From the NCBI RefSeq assembly GCF_002155145.1, contig NZ_CP021323.1:2604001-2668000 (forward strand): a DNA stretch of 64,000 nucleotides, written 5' to 3'. Both the position numbers and the translations under genes were made by a program. The notes beneath the pieces are model-generated. The model was not told the origin of the DNA and searched no databases. It was given only the letters and a program-made list of their open reading frames with translations. This document shows, piece by piece, positions 18,312 through 26,165 of the stretch (position 1 is its first letter; each line of letters begins with the position of its first letter). This stretch comes from Kushneria konosiri (lineage in GTDB: Bacteria > Pseudomonadota > Gammaproteobacteria > Pseudomonadales > Halomonadaceae).

Positions 18312-18330
18312 GGTACAGTTTCGGTACAGT
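18312..18330 (+). repeat. Tandem GGTACAGT repeats (candidate integrase arm sites)
   Basis: GGTACAGT at 18312-18319 and 18323-18330, 11 bases apart, lie between attL and the integrase start. The inverse, ACTGTACC, is found near the right end at 38593-38600. Position and orientation suit arm-type sites for the integrase, but an 8-mer can recur by chance. Confidence 0.35.
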
Positions 18331-18359
18331 GCCGATCCTTAAGATCCTCGGGAATATCT

Positions 18360-19412
18360 ATGGCCACCATCGTCAAGACCCCCTCTGGTAGCTGGAAAGC
18401 CGTCATCCGCAAGACCGGCTGGCCCACTACCGCAAAGACTTTTCGCACCAAACGAGACGCTCAGGACTGGTCACGTCGCACTGAAGACGAAATGGTGCGT
18501 GGTGTCTATATCCAGCGCAGCGCTTCGGAGCGAATGACGCTTGAAGCAGCCCTCAAGCGTTATTTGGCCGACATTACCCCCAACAAAAAGCTCAGCACTC
18601 GAAAGAGCGAGCGCGGCAAGGCTACAAAGCTCGTTGAACACTTAGGCAAGTACTCTCTTGTGGCGTTAACGCCTGATCTCATCGCAAATTACCGCGATAC
18701 CCGTTTGAACAGCATTGGGCGTCGAGGTTCACCGATCAGTTCCAACACTGTGCGCTTGGAACTAGCCTTACTTGGCCATCTCTATACAGTGGCCATTCAG
18801 GAGTGGGGACTAGGGTTGACCTATAACCCCGTCCAGAACATTCGCAAGCCCAGTCCGGGAGAAGGGCGCGACCGACGCTTGTCTGCTGATGAAGAAAAGC
18901 GCCTGTTCACCGTTCTACGGCAGCACAGCAACCCTATGCTGACATGGATCGCTAGAATCGCCTTGGAAACGGGCATGCGCTCCTCGGAGATCCTGACCCT
19001 CACTCGCTCTCAAGTCGACGTGAAGCGCCGTGTGGTGCGTCTTACAGACACCAAGAACAACGAAGCCCGTCTTGTGCCTCTAACTATTGCAGCTACCGAT
19101 ACCTTCAAACAGGCATTGAATAACCCAGTGCGTCCGCTCGACTGTGATTTGATATTTTTTGGTGAGCCCGGACGAGACGGACAGCGTGGCCCATACGCTT
19201 ACACCAAACTCTGGAACCAAGCTAAGAAAAAGGCCGGCCTCAACGACTTCCGATTTCACGATCTACGCCATGAGGCAGTGAGTCGGCTAGTGGAAGCAGG
19301 ACTATCCGACCAAGAGGTCGCCGCGATCAGTGGACACAAGTCTATGCAGATGTTGAGGCGATATACGCATTTGAGGGCAGAGGATTTGGTTATAAAACTG
19401 GATCGTATATGA
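18360..19412 (+). CDS. int: Tyrosine integrase of island A
   Basis: A 350-residue tyrosine recombinase beginning 98 bases after the tRNA. The N-terminal 60 residues are an arm-binding-type domain (YxxxxTGWPTTAKTFRTKRDAQ-like), then the SAM-like core-binding domain (about 60-160) and the catalytic domain. Catalytic residues are Arg207 (TGMRSSEIL), the beta-hairpin Lys (TKN), His300 and Arg303 (FHDLRHEA), the SGHKS histidine, and Tyr335 (MLRRYTHL). It should recombine the 46-bp att repeats. All residues are intact, so the integrase could be active. No excisionase is recognised nearby. A degraded homologue lies at 20163-20440. Confidence 0.93.
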   Translation: MATIVKTPSGSWKAVIRKTGWPTTAKTFRTKRDAQDWSRRTEDEMVRGVYIQRSASERMTLEAALKRYLADITPNKKLSTRKSERGKATKLVEHLGKYSLVALTPDLIANYRDTRLNSIGRRGSPISSNTVRLELALLGHLYTVAIQEWGLGLTYNPVQNIRKPSPGEGRDRRLSADEEKRLFTVLRQHSNPMLTWIARIALETGMRSSEILTLTRSQVDVKRRVVRLTDTKNNEARLVPLTIAATDTFKQALNNPVRPLDCDLIFFGEPGRDGQRGPYAYTKLWNQAKKKAGLNDFRFHDLRHEAVSRLVEAGLSDQEVAAISGHKSMQMLRRYTHLRAEDLVIKLDRI

Positions 19413-19457
19413 GGGCTTTAATTGCCCGTTGGCTAATAATTGCATGGGGAGTGAAAA

Positions 19458-20075
19458 ATGTTGGATTTTCCATTGAGCGATGGCTACCTACCGAAGGAGA
19501 TGTATATCTTTTTGGGGGCGGTTATTGGTGCGGTTGCCGCATACATAACGACAAAAATAACAGTTAGAAATCAGGTAAGAATTGCTGAGATAAATGCTCA
19601 AAAGGATGTTGTGCTCCAATCAGATAGATTGCTGCATGAGCGTGTTATGGCAGAAGTGGCTCTTGAGAGAAAAGAGTTAAGGAAAATGCATGTCATACTG
19701 TCAAGAGTGTCTCTAGAAACATCTCTGACTATGAGTTATATCCAGTCAGATAACAACATGAGACTTCATGAATTCCGGGAGAGATATATGGAGAGCTGTC
19801 ATAGGCTTCATGAGGCTAAGGCTATATCAGATATTTACTATCCTGAGATGAGTGATTCTGTCTGCAAGATTTATGGGCAAACCAATGTTTTTTGGGGGGA
19901 CCAAGAGAGCGTGTTGAGAACTGATATTAAAGATAATAGGGATGTATGGGAATGTAGTTTGTCCAAGGTGATTCAGACAGGAAATGAAATATCAAGCTAC
20001 TCTCGTGCTCTTCAAGAAAAGATATCTAATCGTGGAGAAGAGCTGAAGAATACGCTAGGGAAAAGATTTGATTAA
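19458..20075 (+). CDS. Unknown membrane-anchored coiled-coil protein
   Basis: A 205-residue protein not recognised as a known family. One hydrophobic helix near residues 14-31 is followed by a long charged, probably coiled-coil stretch (35-80) and a helical remainder. It should be anchored in the inner membrane with its bulk in the cytoplasm. Its DNA is far more AT-rich than that of the core genes or the integrase, pointing to recent acquisition. It is flanked by an intact and a broken integrase, a usual place for single-gene cargo. A defence role is possible but not shown. Confidence 0.6.
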   Translation: MLDFPLSDGYLPKEMYIFLGAVIGAVAAYITTKITVRNQVRIAEINAQKDVVLQSDRLLHERVMAEVALERKELRKMHVILSRVSLETSLTMSYIQSDNNMRLHEFRERYMESCHRLHEAKAISDIYYPEMSDSVCKIYGQTNVFWGDQESVLRTDIKDNRDVWECSLSKVIQTGNEISSYSRALQEKISNRGEELKNTLGKRFD

Positions 20076-20162
20076 AAGTTGATGAGGCGAGTAGAAGTGA
20101 CCGTTTGCCATACTTCGGCAGCGCAGCAATACCATGCTGTCCTAGACCGCTAAAATTGCATT

Positions 20163-20440
20163 GGGAATGGGTATGCGCTCTTCGGAGATCCTACCCCTCA
20201 CTTGCTTTTGGGCGCCGTGACGTACGTCTCACCGGCAATAATGATAATGAAGCCCGCCTAATGTCGCTTATTCAAACTTCCGCTTCAACGATCTACGGCA
20301 TGAAGCCCTTAGCCGGCTGGTAGAGAGAGCTATCCGAGTAGGAGGTTGCTGCGATCAGTGGCCTCAAGTCAACGAAAATGTTAAGACATTATAGGCATTC
20401 GAGGATGGAGGATTTGGTTTTTAAATTAAATGGTTTAGAG
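20163..20440 (+). pseudogene. Decayed copy of the integrase catalytic domain
   Basis: This stretch reads as a diverged duplicate of the end of the intact integrase: ATGCGCTCTTCGGAGATCCT corresponds to the Arg207 region, then CTTCCGCTTCAACGATCTAC to the HxxR region, and TTAAGACATTATAGGCATTC to the tyrosine region. It contains stops, deletions and frame changes (for instance a TAG after the leucine-rich segment) and misses the part between box I and box II. It is a relic of an earlier or tandem insertion at the same tRNA. Confidence 0.75.
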
Positions 20441-20487
20441 TAAAATTTTTCTTTGGTTTTAAGAAAAACTGTTAGTTCAAGCGAGAT

Positions 20488-21366
20488 ATGGTCACTTTGA
20501 ATAATTATTTTGATACCCCAGAGTTTAATGATGCAGTAGTAGGATTTTGTGAGCATAAAAAACAGATACCAGTTTTGAGAGAAGTAAATGATAAACTGAA
20601 TGGTTTCTTTTGCGAAATGGCCTTGGCTACAACCAGTCATCCAGAAATAAAATATACTATCCAGCGTGTGCAGTATCAGTATCATTTGCAAAGAATTTCT
20701 GAAATCAATTCATCATTGATTTTATGCTTAAGAGAGGAGAAATATATATCTGTAGAAGCTCTATCAAGAGTGTCACTCGAATCGACAGTTAATTTTTTGT
20801 ATCTTTTGGGCGAGGAAGATAATGAGCGCGCTTCTGGATTCTTAAAAGGATATTTTAAAAAAAATAAATATAAGGCAAGGAAATGGCTTGAACACTCTTT
20901 AGAAACTGAGGATCAAAAAGGAATTGAGCAATCCTCTAGACTTTTAGAGTCAATGGATAACGGTTTGGCATCTCTGCAACACAAAAAAAATAGTAAGCTT
21001 AAGATGTGGCCCGACACTATTGTACAGAAGTTTTCTGCAGTCAATTTAAAGGGGGCTTACTTTACTCTCTTTGCATCTTCTTCAGACTCGGTTCACCATG
21101 GTGCCGAAGACGTATACAATAGAACTATCGTAGAGCAGCTTGATAAAAAGGAAAAAGATAAAGCTATTAAATATATGATGGCTGAAAATGCCAGTTTCGC
21201 TATCTATTTGGCTGTTTGCTCTATTGAATATTCTGCAGAAGTTTTCCGAGAGTTTTGCCATAAGCTGAAAGAGGAAAAGTATCTTGATGCTCTCAGTAGG
21301 ATTCAAGAGAAGTTATATGCGCTTCATATGGCACATGAAAACCATCATGTCGATTTATTTAAGTAA
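20488..21366 (+). CDS. Unknown AT-rich protein, DUF5677-like
   Basis: A 292-residue helical cytosolic protein. The segment with SRVSLESTVNFLYLL and a later VHHGAEDVYNR motif is reminiscent of DUF5677 proteins, which occur as orphan genes in islands; I could not verify this. No catalytic motif is clear. It is strongly AT-rich like its neighbour at 19458 and lies directly after the integrase relic, which suggests it came in as cargo of the element whose integrase has decayed. Confidence 0.6.
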   Translation: MVTLNNYFDTPEFNDAVVGFCEHKKQIPVLREVNDKLNGFFCEMALATTSHPEIKYTIQRVQYQYHLQRISEINSSLILCLREEKYISVEALSRVSLESTVNFLYLLGEEDNERASGFLKGYFKKNKYKARKWLEHSLETEDQKGIEQSSRLLESMDNGLASLQHKKNSKLKMWPDTIVQKFSAVNLKGAYFTLFASSSDSVHHGAEDVYNRTIVEQLDKKEKDKAIKYMMAENASFAIYLAVCSIEYSAEVFREFCHKLKEEKYLDALSRIQEKLYALHMAHENHHVDLFK

Positions 21367-21463
21367 GTTCTATATCTTGAATCGATATGTCTAGTTTTTC
21401 GATGCTATTGTGATGGCAAGTTAATCTGCATTGTCATGCCCTATGTTTATTATTTTTAATAAG

Positions 21464-21481
21464 CTGTTTTTATAAAAACAG
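21464..21481. repeat. Perfect 18-bp palindrome
   Basis: CTGTTTTTATAAAAACAG in a 366-base AT-rich gap (21367-21732) that holds no gene. It could act as a weak terminator or a protein site. Confidence 0.4.
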
Positions 21482-21534
21482 TCTAGTCTTAATTAAAATT
21501 AGTGTCATACCTGCTAGTGCTCTCCTCAAGCTGA

Positions 21535-21560
21535 TAACATAATTTTGTAAAATTATGTTA
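21535..21560. repeat. 26-bp inverted repeat
   Basis: TAACATAATTTT and AAAATTATGTTA face each other across two bases, in the same gene-free gap. It is a candidate operator or terminator hairpin upstream of the plasmid-like genes; nothing more can be said. Confidence 0.4.
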
Positions 21561-21732
21561 CTTTCTAGGCTTTTGAAAAAGAACTCTTTTTTGTTTTCTA
21601 GTTGTTCGAAATAATACGCTTTGATGATCAAAGTGTATTGTTTTGATTTTGATTTAATTTCCTCTAGCTTGAGCTTTTACTTTTATTGTTTAGCATTGGT
21701 TACTCCGATATTTTGTTAGCGGAGTGCTGATT

Positions 21733-21963
21733 ATGAAAGTCGAAGATTATCTTGTTGAAAGATTTGGCCTGCTGATGAGTATATCGGATTTGGCAGATCT
21801 TCTGGGTCGTTCGCCTGATGGCATCCGGGTATCTCTTTATTCAGATACAGAGGTTTCTCGGAAGCTAAAGCCCACTATGGTTAAGGTGGGGCGTCGAGTT
21901 TATTTTCGTACGCTCCAAGTAAAAGACGCATTATGCCTGGAGTCTTCCGAATATGGTGCGTAA
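21733..21963 (+). CDS. Small plasmid-type DNA-binding protein
   Basis: A 76-residue protein with a probable helix-turn-helix (LMSISDLADLLGRSPDGIRVSL) and a short beta segment, similar in character to excisionase-like or plasmid accessory proteins that precede replication genes. GGAG at 21721-21724 fits ATG 21733, 8 bases on, better than the GTG at 21724. Its stop overlaps the start of the next gene, so the two are translationally coupled. Function is not known. Confidence 0.6.
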   Translation: MKVEDYLVERFGLLMSISDLADLLGRSPDGIRVSLYSDTEVSRKLKPTMVKVGRRVYFRTLQVKDALCLESSEYGA

Positions 21964-22660
21964 TAGCTCATCGGTCGTGAAAGAAATTTTGGGTAGGGTT
22001 ATTGCCTATCATACTGCCTTCACACTTCTTCCTGGCGTTTCGGTCCCCGGCGCTGTTTTCCTTAGCCAAGCTTTTTATTGGAGTAAAAATTCAAAGACGA
22101 AAACACGCAATGGATGGTTTTATAAAAATCAGCGTGGTGAAGATAGCTGGGAGTCTGAAACCGGACTAACTCCAAAGCAACAGGCAAATGCTAGAAAATC
22201 GTTAGTGGAAATTGGTGTTCTGGAAGAAGAGCGAAGAGATGTTCCCGCCAAAATTTGGTATCGAGTGAACTGTGAGCGCTTGCTGGAGCTTCTAGCGGAT
22301 CAACTCGACGAAGAACCTTCCAGAAACGCTTGTGCTTCCCAGTTTTTCCCTTTGGTAGATTCTACGTTTCCTTATGGCCAATCTGGTAATCAGGACGGTC
22401 AAATCTTGAATCGACAAAAGGGAGAATCTATTACAGAGACTACAGCACAGAGTACAACAAAAAATAAGAAAAAGGATTCAAGTGATCAGAAGAGCTATTC
22501 AAAGGAGCTATCCCCGGTTCAAATCGCCGAGTATCGGGGCCAACAGAAAGCGGATGCCATAGCAAAAAATTACGGCAGCGATAAAGTTGGAGCTATCGCT
22601 TTTGAAGAGATGCGCAGAAAAATTCGCACTCAAGGCTCGAACTTCACGAAACAAAGGTGA
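21953..22660 (+). CDS. Replication-like winged-helix protein
   Basis: A 235-residue protein whose first 110 residues match the pattern seen at the N-terminus of phage and plasmid replication proteins: LSQAFYWS, then NGWFYKNQRGEDSWESETGL, KQQANARKSLVEIGVLEEE and VPAKIWYRVN. The remainder is low-complexity and charged. It could be a replication initiator or accessory factor of the integrated plasmid. ATG 21953 overlaps the upstream stop. No origin repeats (iterons) were found close by. Confidence 0.5.
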   Translation: MVRNSSSVVKEILGRVIAYHTAFTLLPGVSVPGAVFLSQAFYWSKNSKTKTRNGWFYKNQRGEDSWESETGLTPKQQANARKSLVEIGVLEEERRDVPAKIWYRVNCERLLELLADQLDEEPSRNACASQFFPLVDSTFPYGQSGNQDGQILNRQKGESITETTAQSTTKNKKKDSSDQKSYSKELSPVQIAEYRGQQKADAIAKNYGSDKVGAIAFEEMRRKIRTQGSNFTKQR

Positions 22661-22707
22661 TGGCCCTGACCACGCCTTAATAAAACTTCCTTCATCAGGA
22701 GGCAATC

Positions 22708-23019
22708 ATGACTGACAGTCAGGGTGTCACACACACTTTCAACGATGATGGGCTGCCTTCGCTGCGCCGATCTTATGCAGTTGAACAGCATGTGATTAAG
22801 AGTGAACTTCAAACTCTGTTGATTATTGCCGGTTATGCCTGTGACTTTTTCGATGAGGGTTTGAAACTTTTTCCCGAAGACTTTTTTACGTGCATCGAGG
22901 AAATGAAAGAGGTAATGGAATCAATCGATTTGAAGAGTCTGGAGCTTGAAAAACAGTCATTGGTGCTTCAAAGGATTGAACGGCGCCGACAGGTCAAACC
23001 GAGTCATCAAAATATTTAA
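22708..23019 (+). CDS. Unknown 103-residue protein of the conjugation cluster
   Basis: A small acidic helical protein with CAGGAGG ahead of ATG 22708. No family is recognised. It lies 14 bases before the VirB5 gene and on the same strand, so it belongs to the transfer operon. The C-terminal helix is basic (ERRRQVKPSHQN). It lacks a signal peptide. Confidence 0.6.
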   Translation: MTDSQGVTHTFNDDGLPSLRRSYAVEQHVIKSELQTLLIIAGYACDFFDEGLKLFPEDFFTCIEEMKEVMESIDLKSLELEKQSLVLQRIERRRQVKPSHQNI

Positions 23020-23033
23020 AGGGAGGTTTGATT

Positions 23034-23684
23034 ATGGGTAACAATATTTCGTGTGCACGAAAAACTGCCGGTATCGCTCTATTGGCTTCAATTGGGCTAA
23101 CACAACCTGCTTTAGCCGGCGGGATTCCCGTTATCGATGTTTCGAGTCTGACCCAACAGATGATTCAGGTTCAGCACATGCTGGATCAAATCGACCAGCT
23201 GAAAAGCCAGCTCGAAACGGCCAACAGGCAGTTGGACAGCATGAGTGGCGTCCGTGGCATGGGCAATGTCATCGACTCGGTTTATGACACTGCCGTTGAC
23301 GTCGAGCCTAGCCAAGTGCTGATTGATACCGGCATTAAGGGCTCGAACGAACATGGTTTGTCTGGCGATGTGGCGAACCTATACGACAGCGGCAACCGCA
23401 ATACGGCGACTTGGCTTGGCCAATCCCAAAAATCCTTGGAACAAGCTCAAAAGCGTTTTAGCGAGCTGACCGGCCTTGTGGCCGAGGTCAATAACAGCCC
23501 GGACCAGAAAGACGTTCTGGACCTCCAGGCCCGTATTGGCGCTGAGGAAGTCTTGCTGCAAAACGAAACGGCCAAGCTATCCATGCTCCGTTCGCAGGCT
23601 GAGGCCAACCAGGCACTTCACGCTCAACAAATTCAGCAGATGCGCGTTGCATCATCAGGCGAACCTTTTGAGCTTGATTGGTGA
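23034..23684 (+). CDS. virB5: T4SS minor pilin-type protein VirB5
   Basis: A 216-residue periplasmic protein with a signal peptide (residues 1-28, ending ALA) and a helical mature part: VSSLTQQMIQVQHMLDQIDQ and a second long helix rich in Gln and Ala, the pattern of VirB5/TrbJ proteins. They sit at the tip of conjugative pili. GGGAGG lies 7 bases before ATG 23034. The gene is followed by an EexN lipoprotein and VirB6, the usual order in P-type systems. The other VirB proteins are absent, so the system is incomplete. A palindrome shared with eexN overlaps the signal-peptide codons. Confidence 0.78.
   Translation: MGNNISCARKTAGIALLASIGLTQPALAGGIPVIDVSSLTQQMIQVQHMLDQIDQLKSQLETANRQLDSMSGVRGMGNVIDSVYDTAVDVEPSQVLIDTGIKGSNEHGLSGDVANLYDSGNRNTATWLGQSQKSLEQAQKRFSELTGLVAEVNNSPDQKDVLDLQARIGAEEVLLQNETAKLSMLRSQAEANQALHAQQIQQMRVASSGEPFELDW
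23047..23062. repeat. Copy 1 of a 16-bp palindrome
   Basis: TTTCGTGTGCACGAAA, one central base pair away from the perfect palindrome found at 23711. It falls inside the coding sequence just after the VirB5 start, so the codons for the signal peptide N-region carry it. Confidence 0.6.
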
Positions 23685-23694
23685 AGGGGGCGTT

Positions 23695-23988
23695 ATGGGC
23701 ACCAAGAAAATTTCGTGCGCACGAAATACTGCAGTTGTGGCTCTGATTGGCTTGGTGCTGACAGGGTGCTTCGAAGACAGCTCGGATACCGGCTCTGTGC
23801 AGACCGTGGACTGGTACAAAGCGCATGATGATGATCGCAAGATGACTCTTCAGGCATGCAGCAATAATCCTGGTGAACTTCGGGATACACCGAATTGCAT
23901 CAATGCACTCCAGGCAGAACGAGCACTATCCAGTGGTGAACCTTTCGAGCTCAACCTACCGCACTCCATGGGCGAGGAGAACTCATGA
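23695..23988 (+). CDS. eexN: EexN-family entry-exclusion lipoprotein
   Basis: A 97-residue lipoprotein: the signal peptide ends in the lipobox LTGC with Cys25 as lipidation site. The mature part has the EexN pattern, TVDWYKAHDDDRKMTLQAC followed by NCINA and a conserved Ala/Glu tail. EexN proteins block redundant conjugation into a cell already carrying the element. ATG 23695 is chosen because it gives the complete signal peptide; the open frame extends upstream without a start site. Its stop overlaps the VirB6 start. Confidence 0.82.
   Translation: MGTKKISCARNTAVVALIGLVLTGCFEDSSDTGSVQTVDWYKAHDDDRKMTLQACSNNPGELRDTPNCINALQAERALSSGEPFELNLPHSMGEENS
23711..23726. repeat. Copy 2 of the 16-bp palindrome (perfect)
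   Basis: TTTCGTGCGCACGAAA is a perfect palindrome, at the same place in the eexN signal-peptide codons as copy 1 in virB5. The encoded peptide is Ile-Ser-Cys-Ala-Arg in both genes. Confidence 0.65.
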
Positions 23989-24980
23989 ACCTGTTTGAAG
24001 GCATGTTCTCAGTTGTTGATCAGGCACTGGACCAGTACATCATCAATACAGCTACTGATCTCATCGCTTACATCACTCCGATATTCACCAGCATGTTAAT
24101 CGTTTGGATAGCTATCTGGGGCTACTTGATGATGTTTGGCAAGGTCAATGAGCCCTTGCAGGAAGGTGTATTTCGTATCCTTAGGATTGGTTTCATCATG
24201 ACGCTTGGACTGACGGTCGGTACCTACATGAGTGTTGTGGTGGACGTGCTGGCACACGGGCCAGAACAGGTGGCAGCAGTCATCACTGGGTCTAATGGAG
24301 GTGCAGCGGCCATTCTGGATAGCCTGTTTTCACGTGTCCTCGCTGTGGCCGATCAGGCCTGGAATAAGGCGGGGGTCATGAGTGGTGATTTCGGCATGTA
24401 TCTGGTAGCGATTCTGATCATGGTGTTTGGTGGCGGTGTTGCCATCGTAGTGGCGTTTCTCCTGTTGGCCAGCAAGGTAGCAACAACGGTGCTGCTGGCG
24501 ATTGGCCCACTCTTTATCATTGGTCTTCTGTTTAACACTACTCAACGTTTCTTCGAGAGCTGGCTGGGCATGGTGGTCAATTTTGGCATGCTATTGGTTT
24601 TGGGATCAGCCATCGGACGCATGGTCATTGATGTCAGCGAAGCCTTCATGAACATTGTGTCGTCCTCAACAAGCAATATGGCCAGCATGACAACAAGTGC
24701 CTATCTGATTGCTTTTTTTGCCCTTGGAATCCTCGTGCTGAAGCAGGTGCCCGCTGTCGCATCTGCATTGGGCGGGGGTGTGGCATTGGCAACTCAGGGC
24801 GCGCTAGGTTCCGCCATGTCTGCTATGCGTCCATCAAAAATTCGGCGTCAGTATCGCGGAGTGCAACGTGATGCCCGCTTGGCAGGCAATGCCGCAGCCT
24901 CTCCTTACCGTGGCGCCAAATCTGCTTATCGTGCCTACCAAAAACGTTTCGGGACCGGCAATACAATCACGGGGGGATAA
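23985..24980 (+). CDS. virB6: T4SS inner-membrane protein VirB6/TrbL
   Basis: A 331-residue polytopic protein with about six hydrophobic helices, the conserved central Trp region (FESWLGMVVNFGMLLVLG) and a basic C-terminal tail. VirB6 forms part of the inner-membrane channel of conjugative type IV secretion. It overlaps the EexN stop by four bases (ATGA). The genes after it are small membrane or unknown proteins, not the VirB7-11 set, so the transfer region is a fragment. Confidence 0.82.
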   Translation: MNLFEGMFSVVDQALDQYIINTATDLIAYITPIFTSMLIVWIAIWGYLMMFGKVNEPLQEGVFRILRIGFIMTLGLTVGTYMSVVVDVLAHGPEQVAAVITGSNGGAAAILDSLFSRVLAVADQAWNKAGVMSGDFGMYLVAILIMVFGGGVAIVVAFLLLASKVATTVLLAIGPLFIIGLLFNTTQRFFESWLGMVVNFGMLLVLGSAIGRMVIDVSEAFMNIVSSSTSNMASMTTSAYLIAFFALGILVLKQVPAVASALGGGVALATQGALGSAMSAMRPSKIRRQYRGVQRDARLAGNAAASPYRGAKSAYRAYQKRFGTGNTITGG

Positions 24981-24984
24981 GAAC

Positions 24985-25272
24985 ATGAAAACCAAATGGA
25001 CCAGCATTTGGCGTGCCCGGTGGATGAGGATAAAGCGAGGAGGCGAGCTAGGGTTTTCGGGCCTATTGCTAATAGTAGGTATTCTTCTGGCTGTGGCGTT
25101 GCTTCCCGAGTTCCCTAGCTTAACCAGAGGCGCCCTTACTGGCGATAATGAGGCGATGCGCACTCTGTTTGCTTGTTTGGCTGGTATTGCCGTTTGCCTG
25201 CTTCAGTGGCGATGGCGCGCAGCGATATATCCGCAGCTCCGGCGTAAGGTGTCTAGGGAGAAGGCTCAATGA
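24985..25272 (+). CDS. Small membrane protein of the transfer cluster
   Basis: A 95-residue protein with two hydrophobic segments (about 23-41 and 58-75) and basic ends. The start ATG 24985 is preceded by GGGGGG; the frame extends further upstream inside virB6 without a start signal. Its family is unknown. It lies 4 bases after virB6 and overlaps the next small gene, so it belongs to the same operon. Confidence 0.6.
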   Translation: MKTKWTSIWRARWMRIKRGGELGFSGLLLIVGILLAVALLPEFPSLTRGALTGDNEAMRTLFACLAGIAVCLLQWRWRAAIYPQLRRKVSREKAQ

Positions 25273-25436
25273 GCTACCAGCGATTGACATCACAAGAGAT
25301 TGAAAACTTGCGAGCTGAGATGCGTGCCGCCGGACATTGGATGAAAGCTGAGCTGGCCAGACGTCGACAGCGGTATAAGAAAATAGGTGCAGTTGAAACA
25401 AGCAACGACCCTATTACTAATGACAAAGCCTCTTGA
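25269..25436 (+). CDS. 55-residue unknown protein
   Basis: A short frame starting at ATG 25269, overlapping the upstream stop by four bases (ATGA), which favours it being translated. The product is charged and helical with an Arg/Lys-rich centre (ARRRQRYKK). No family is recognised. Confidence 0.45.
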   Translation: MSYQRLTSQEIENLRAEMRAAGHWMKAELARRRQRYKKIGAVETSNDPITNDKAS

Positions 25437-25517
25437 TCAGAGCCAGACGACGATCAGATGTAAAACAAGCCCTTCTGTATCAATAATAGCGTGGCCCAGC
25501 ACGTCCTTGAACTCATT

Positions 25518-25533
25518 TTTCGTGCGTACGAAA
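25518..25533. repeat. Copy 3 of the 16-bp palindrome
   Basis: TTTCGTGCGTACGAAA, extended to a longer dyad by CATTT and AAATG outside. Unlike the other two copies it lies in a non-coding stretch, 110-130 bases upstream of the MobC gene. This is the expected place for an operator. Confidence 0.65.
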
Positions 25534-25646
25534 AAAATGAATGGGTTTTGAGCTAGGGCAGGATTCGCAAAGTGCTGGCATTTGGTACCAGATGCTACCC
25601 ATCGATTTTATTTCCATGATATTTGGGAAAATATTGGATAGTGTTT

Positions 25647-26159
25647 ATGAAAGTGGCCAAGACACGACTGACTAACGATGAAAAGATTGCTTGGCATCAA
25701 TTCTGTCAGGCTAACCATGTCAGTGAATCAGAAATGCTAAGAATGATGATCCAGAAGGTGTCTGGCAGTACTTCAGATGCAGGTGCTGACGTTAACCATG
25801 AGCCCAAATCTGATAAGATCACGGTTCGGCTAGCATCTGAAAACTTTAAAAAAGTTGGGGTTAAGGCGCGAGAAGAAGGGTTCTTAAATAAAACCAACTG
25901 GACAACATCAGCTGTACTGGCTGCTTTACACCGACAACCCGTTCTTACCAATGATGAGATAAACATTTTGCGTCGGTCTTGCCGTGAGTTAAATGCAATT
26001 GGACGTAACCTTAATCAAGTGGCTAGAGCTCTGAATGTAGAGTCTTCTGAAGAGAAGAGAATCAAACATGAAGCTATCGCAGCTTTGGCTAAACATATAG
26101 ATGAACACTGTGCATCAGTTTCTGAACTGTTAAACAAAAATATGAATCGGTGGGGGTAA
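25647..26159 (+). CDS. mobC: MobC-like relaxosome accessory protein
   Basis: A 170-residue protein with the MobC hallmark RRSCRELNAIGRNLNQVARALN near residue 112 and a preceding ribbon-helix-helix-like region (KITVRLASENFKKV). MobC helps the relaxase open the origin of transfer. ATG 25647 is preferred over TTG 25623 and GTG 25641, but no strong ribosome site is seen. No relaxase gene follows; the next gene is a resolvase, so the mobilisation region is incomplete. An oriT may lie in 25437-25646. Confidence 0.75.
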   Translation: MKVAKTRLTNDEKIAWHQFCQANHVSESEMLRMMIQKVSGSTSDAGADVNHEPKSDKITVRLASENFKKVGVKAREEGFLNKTNWTTSAVLAALHRQPVLTNDEINILRRSCRELNAIGRNLNQVARALNVESSEEKRIKHEAIAALAKHIDEHCASVSELLNKNMNRWG

Positions 26160-26165
26160 GGTGGT

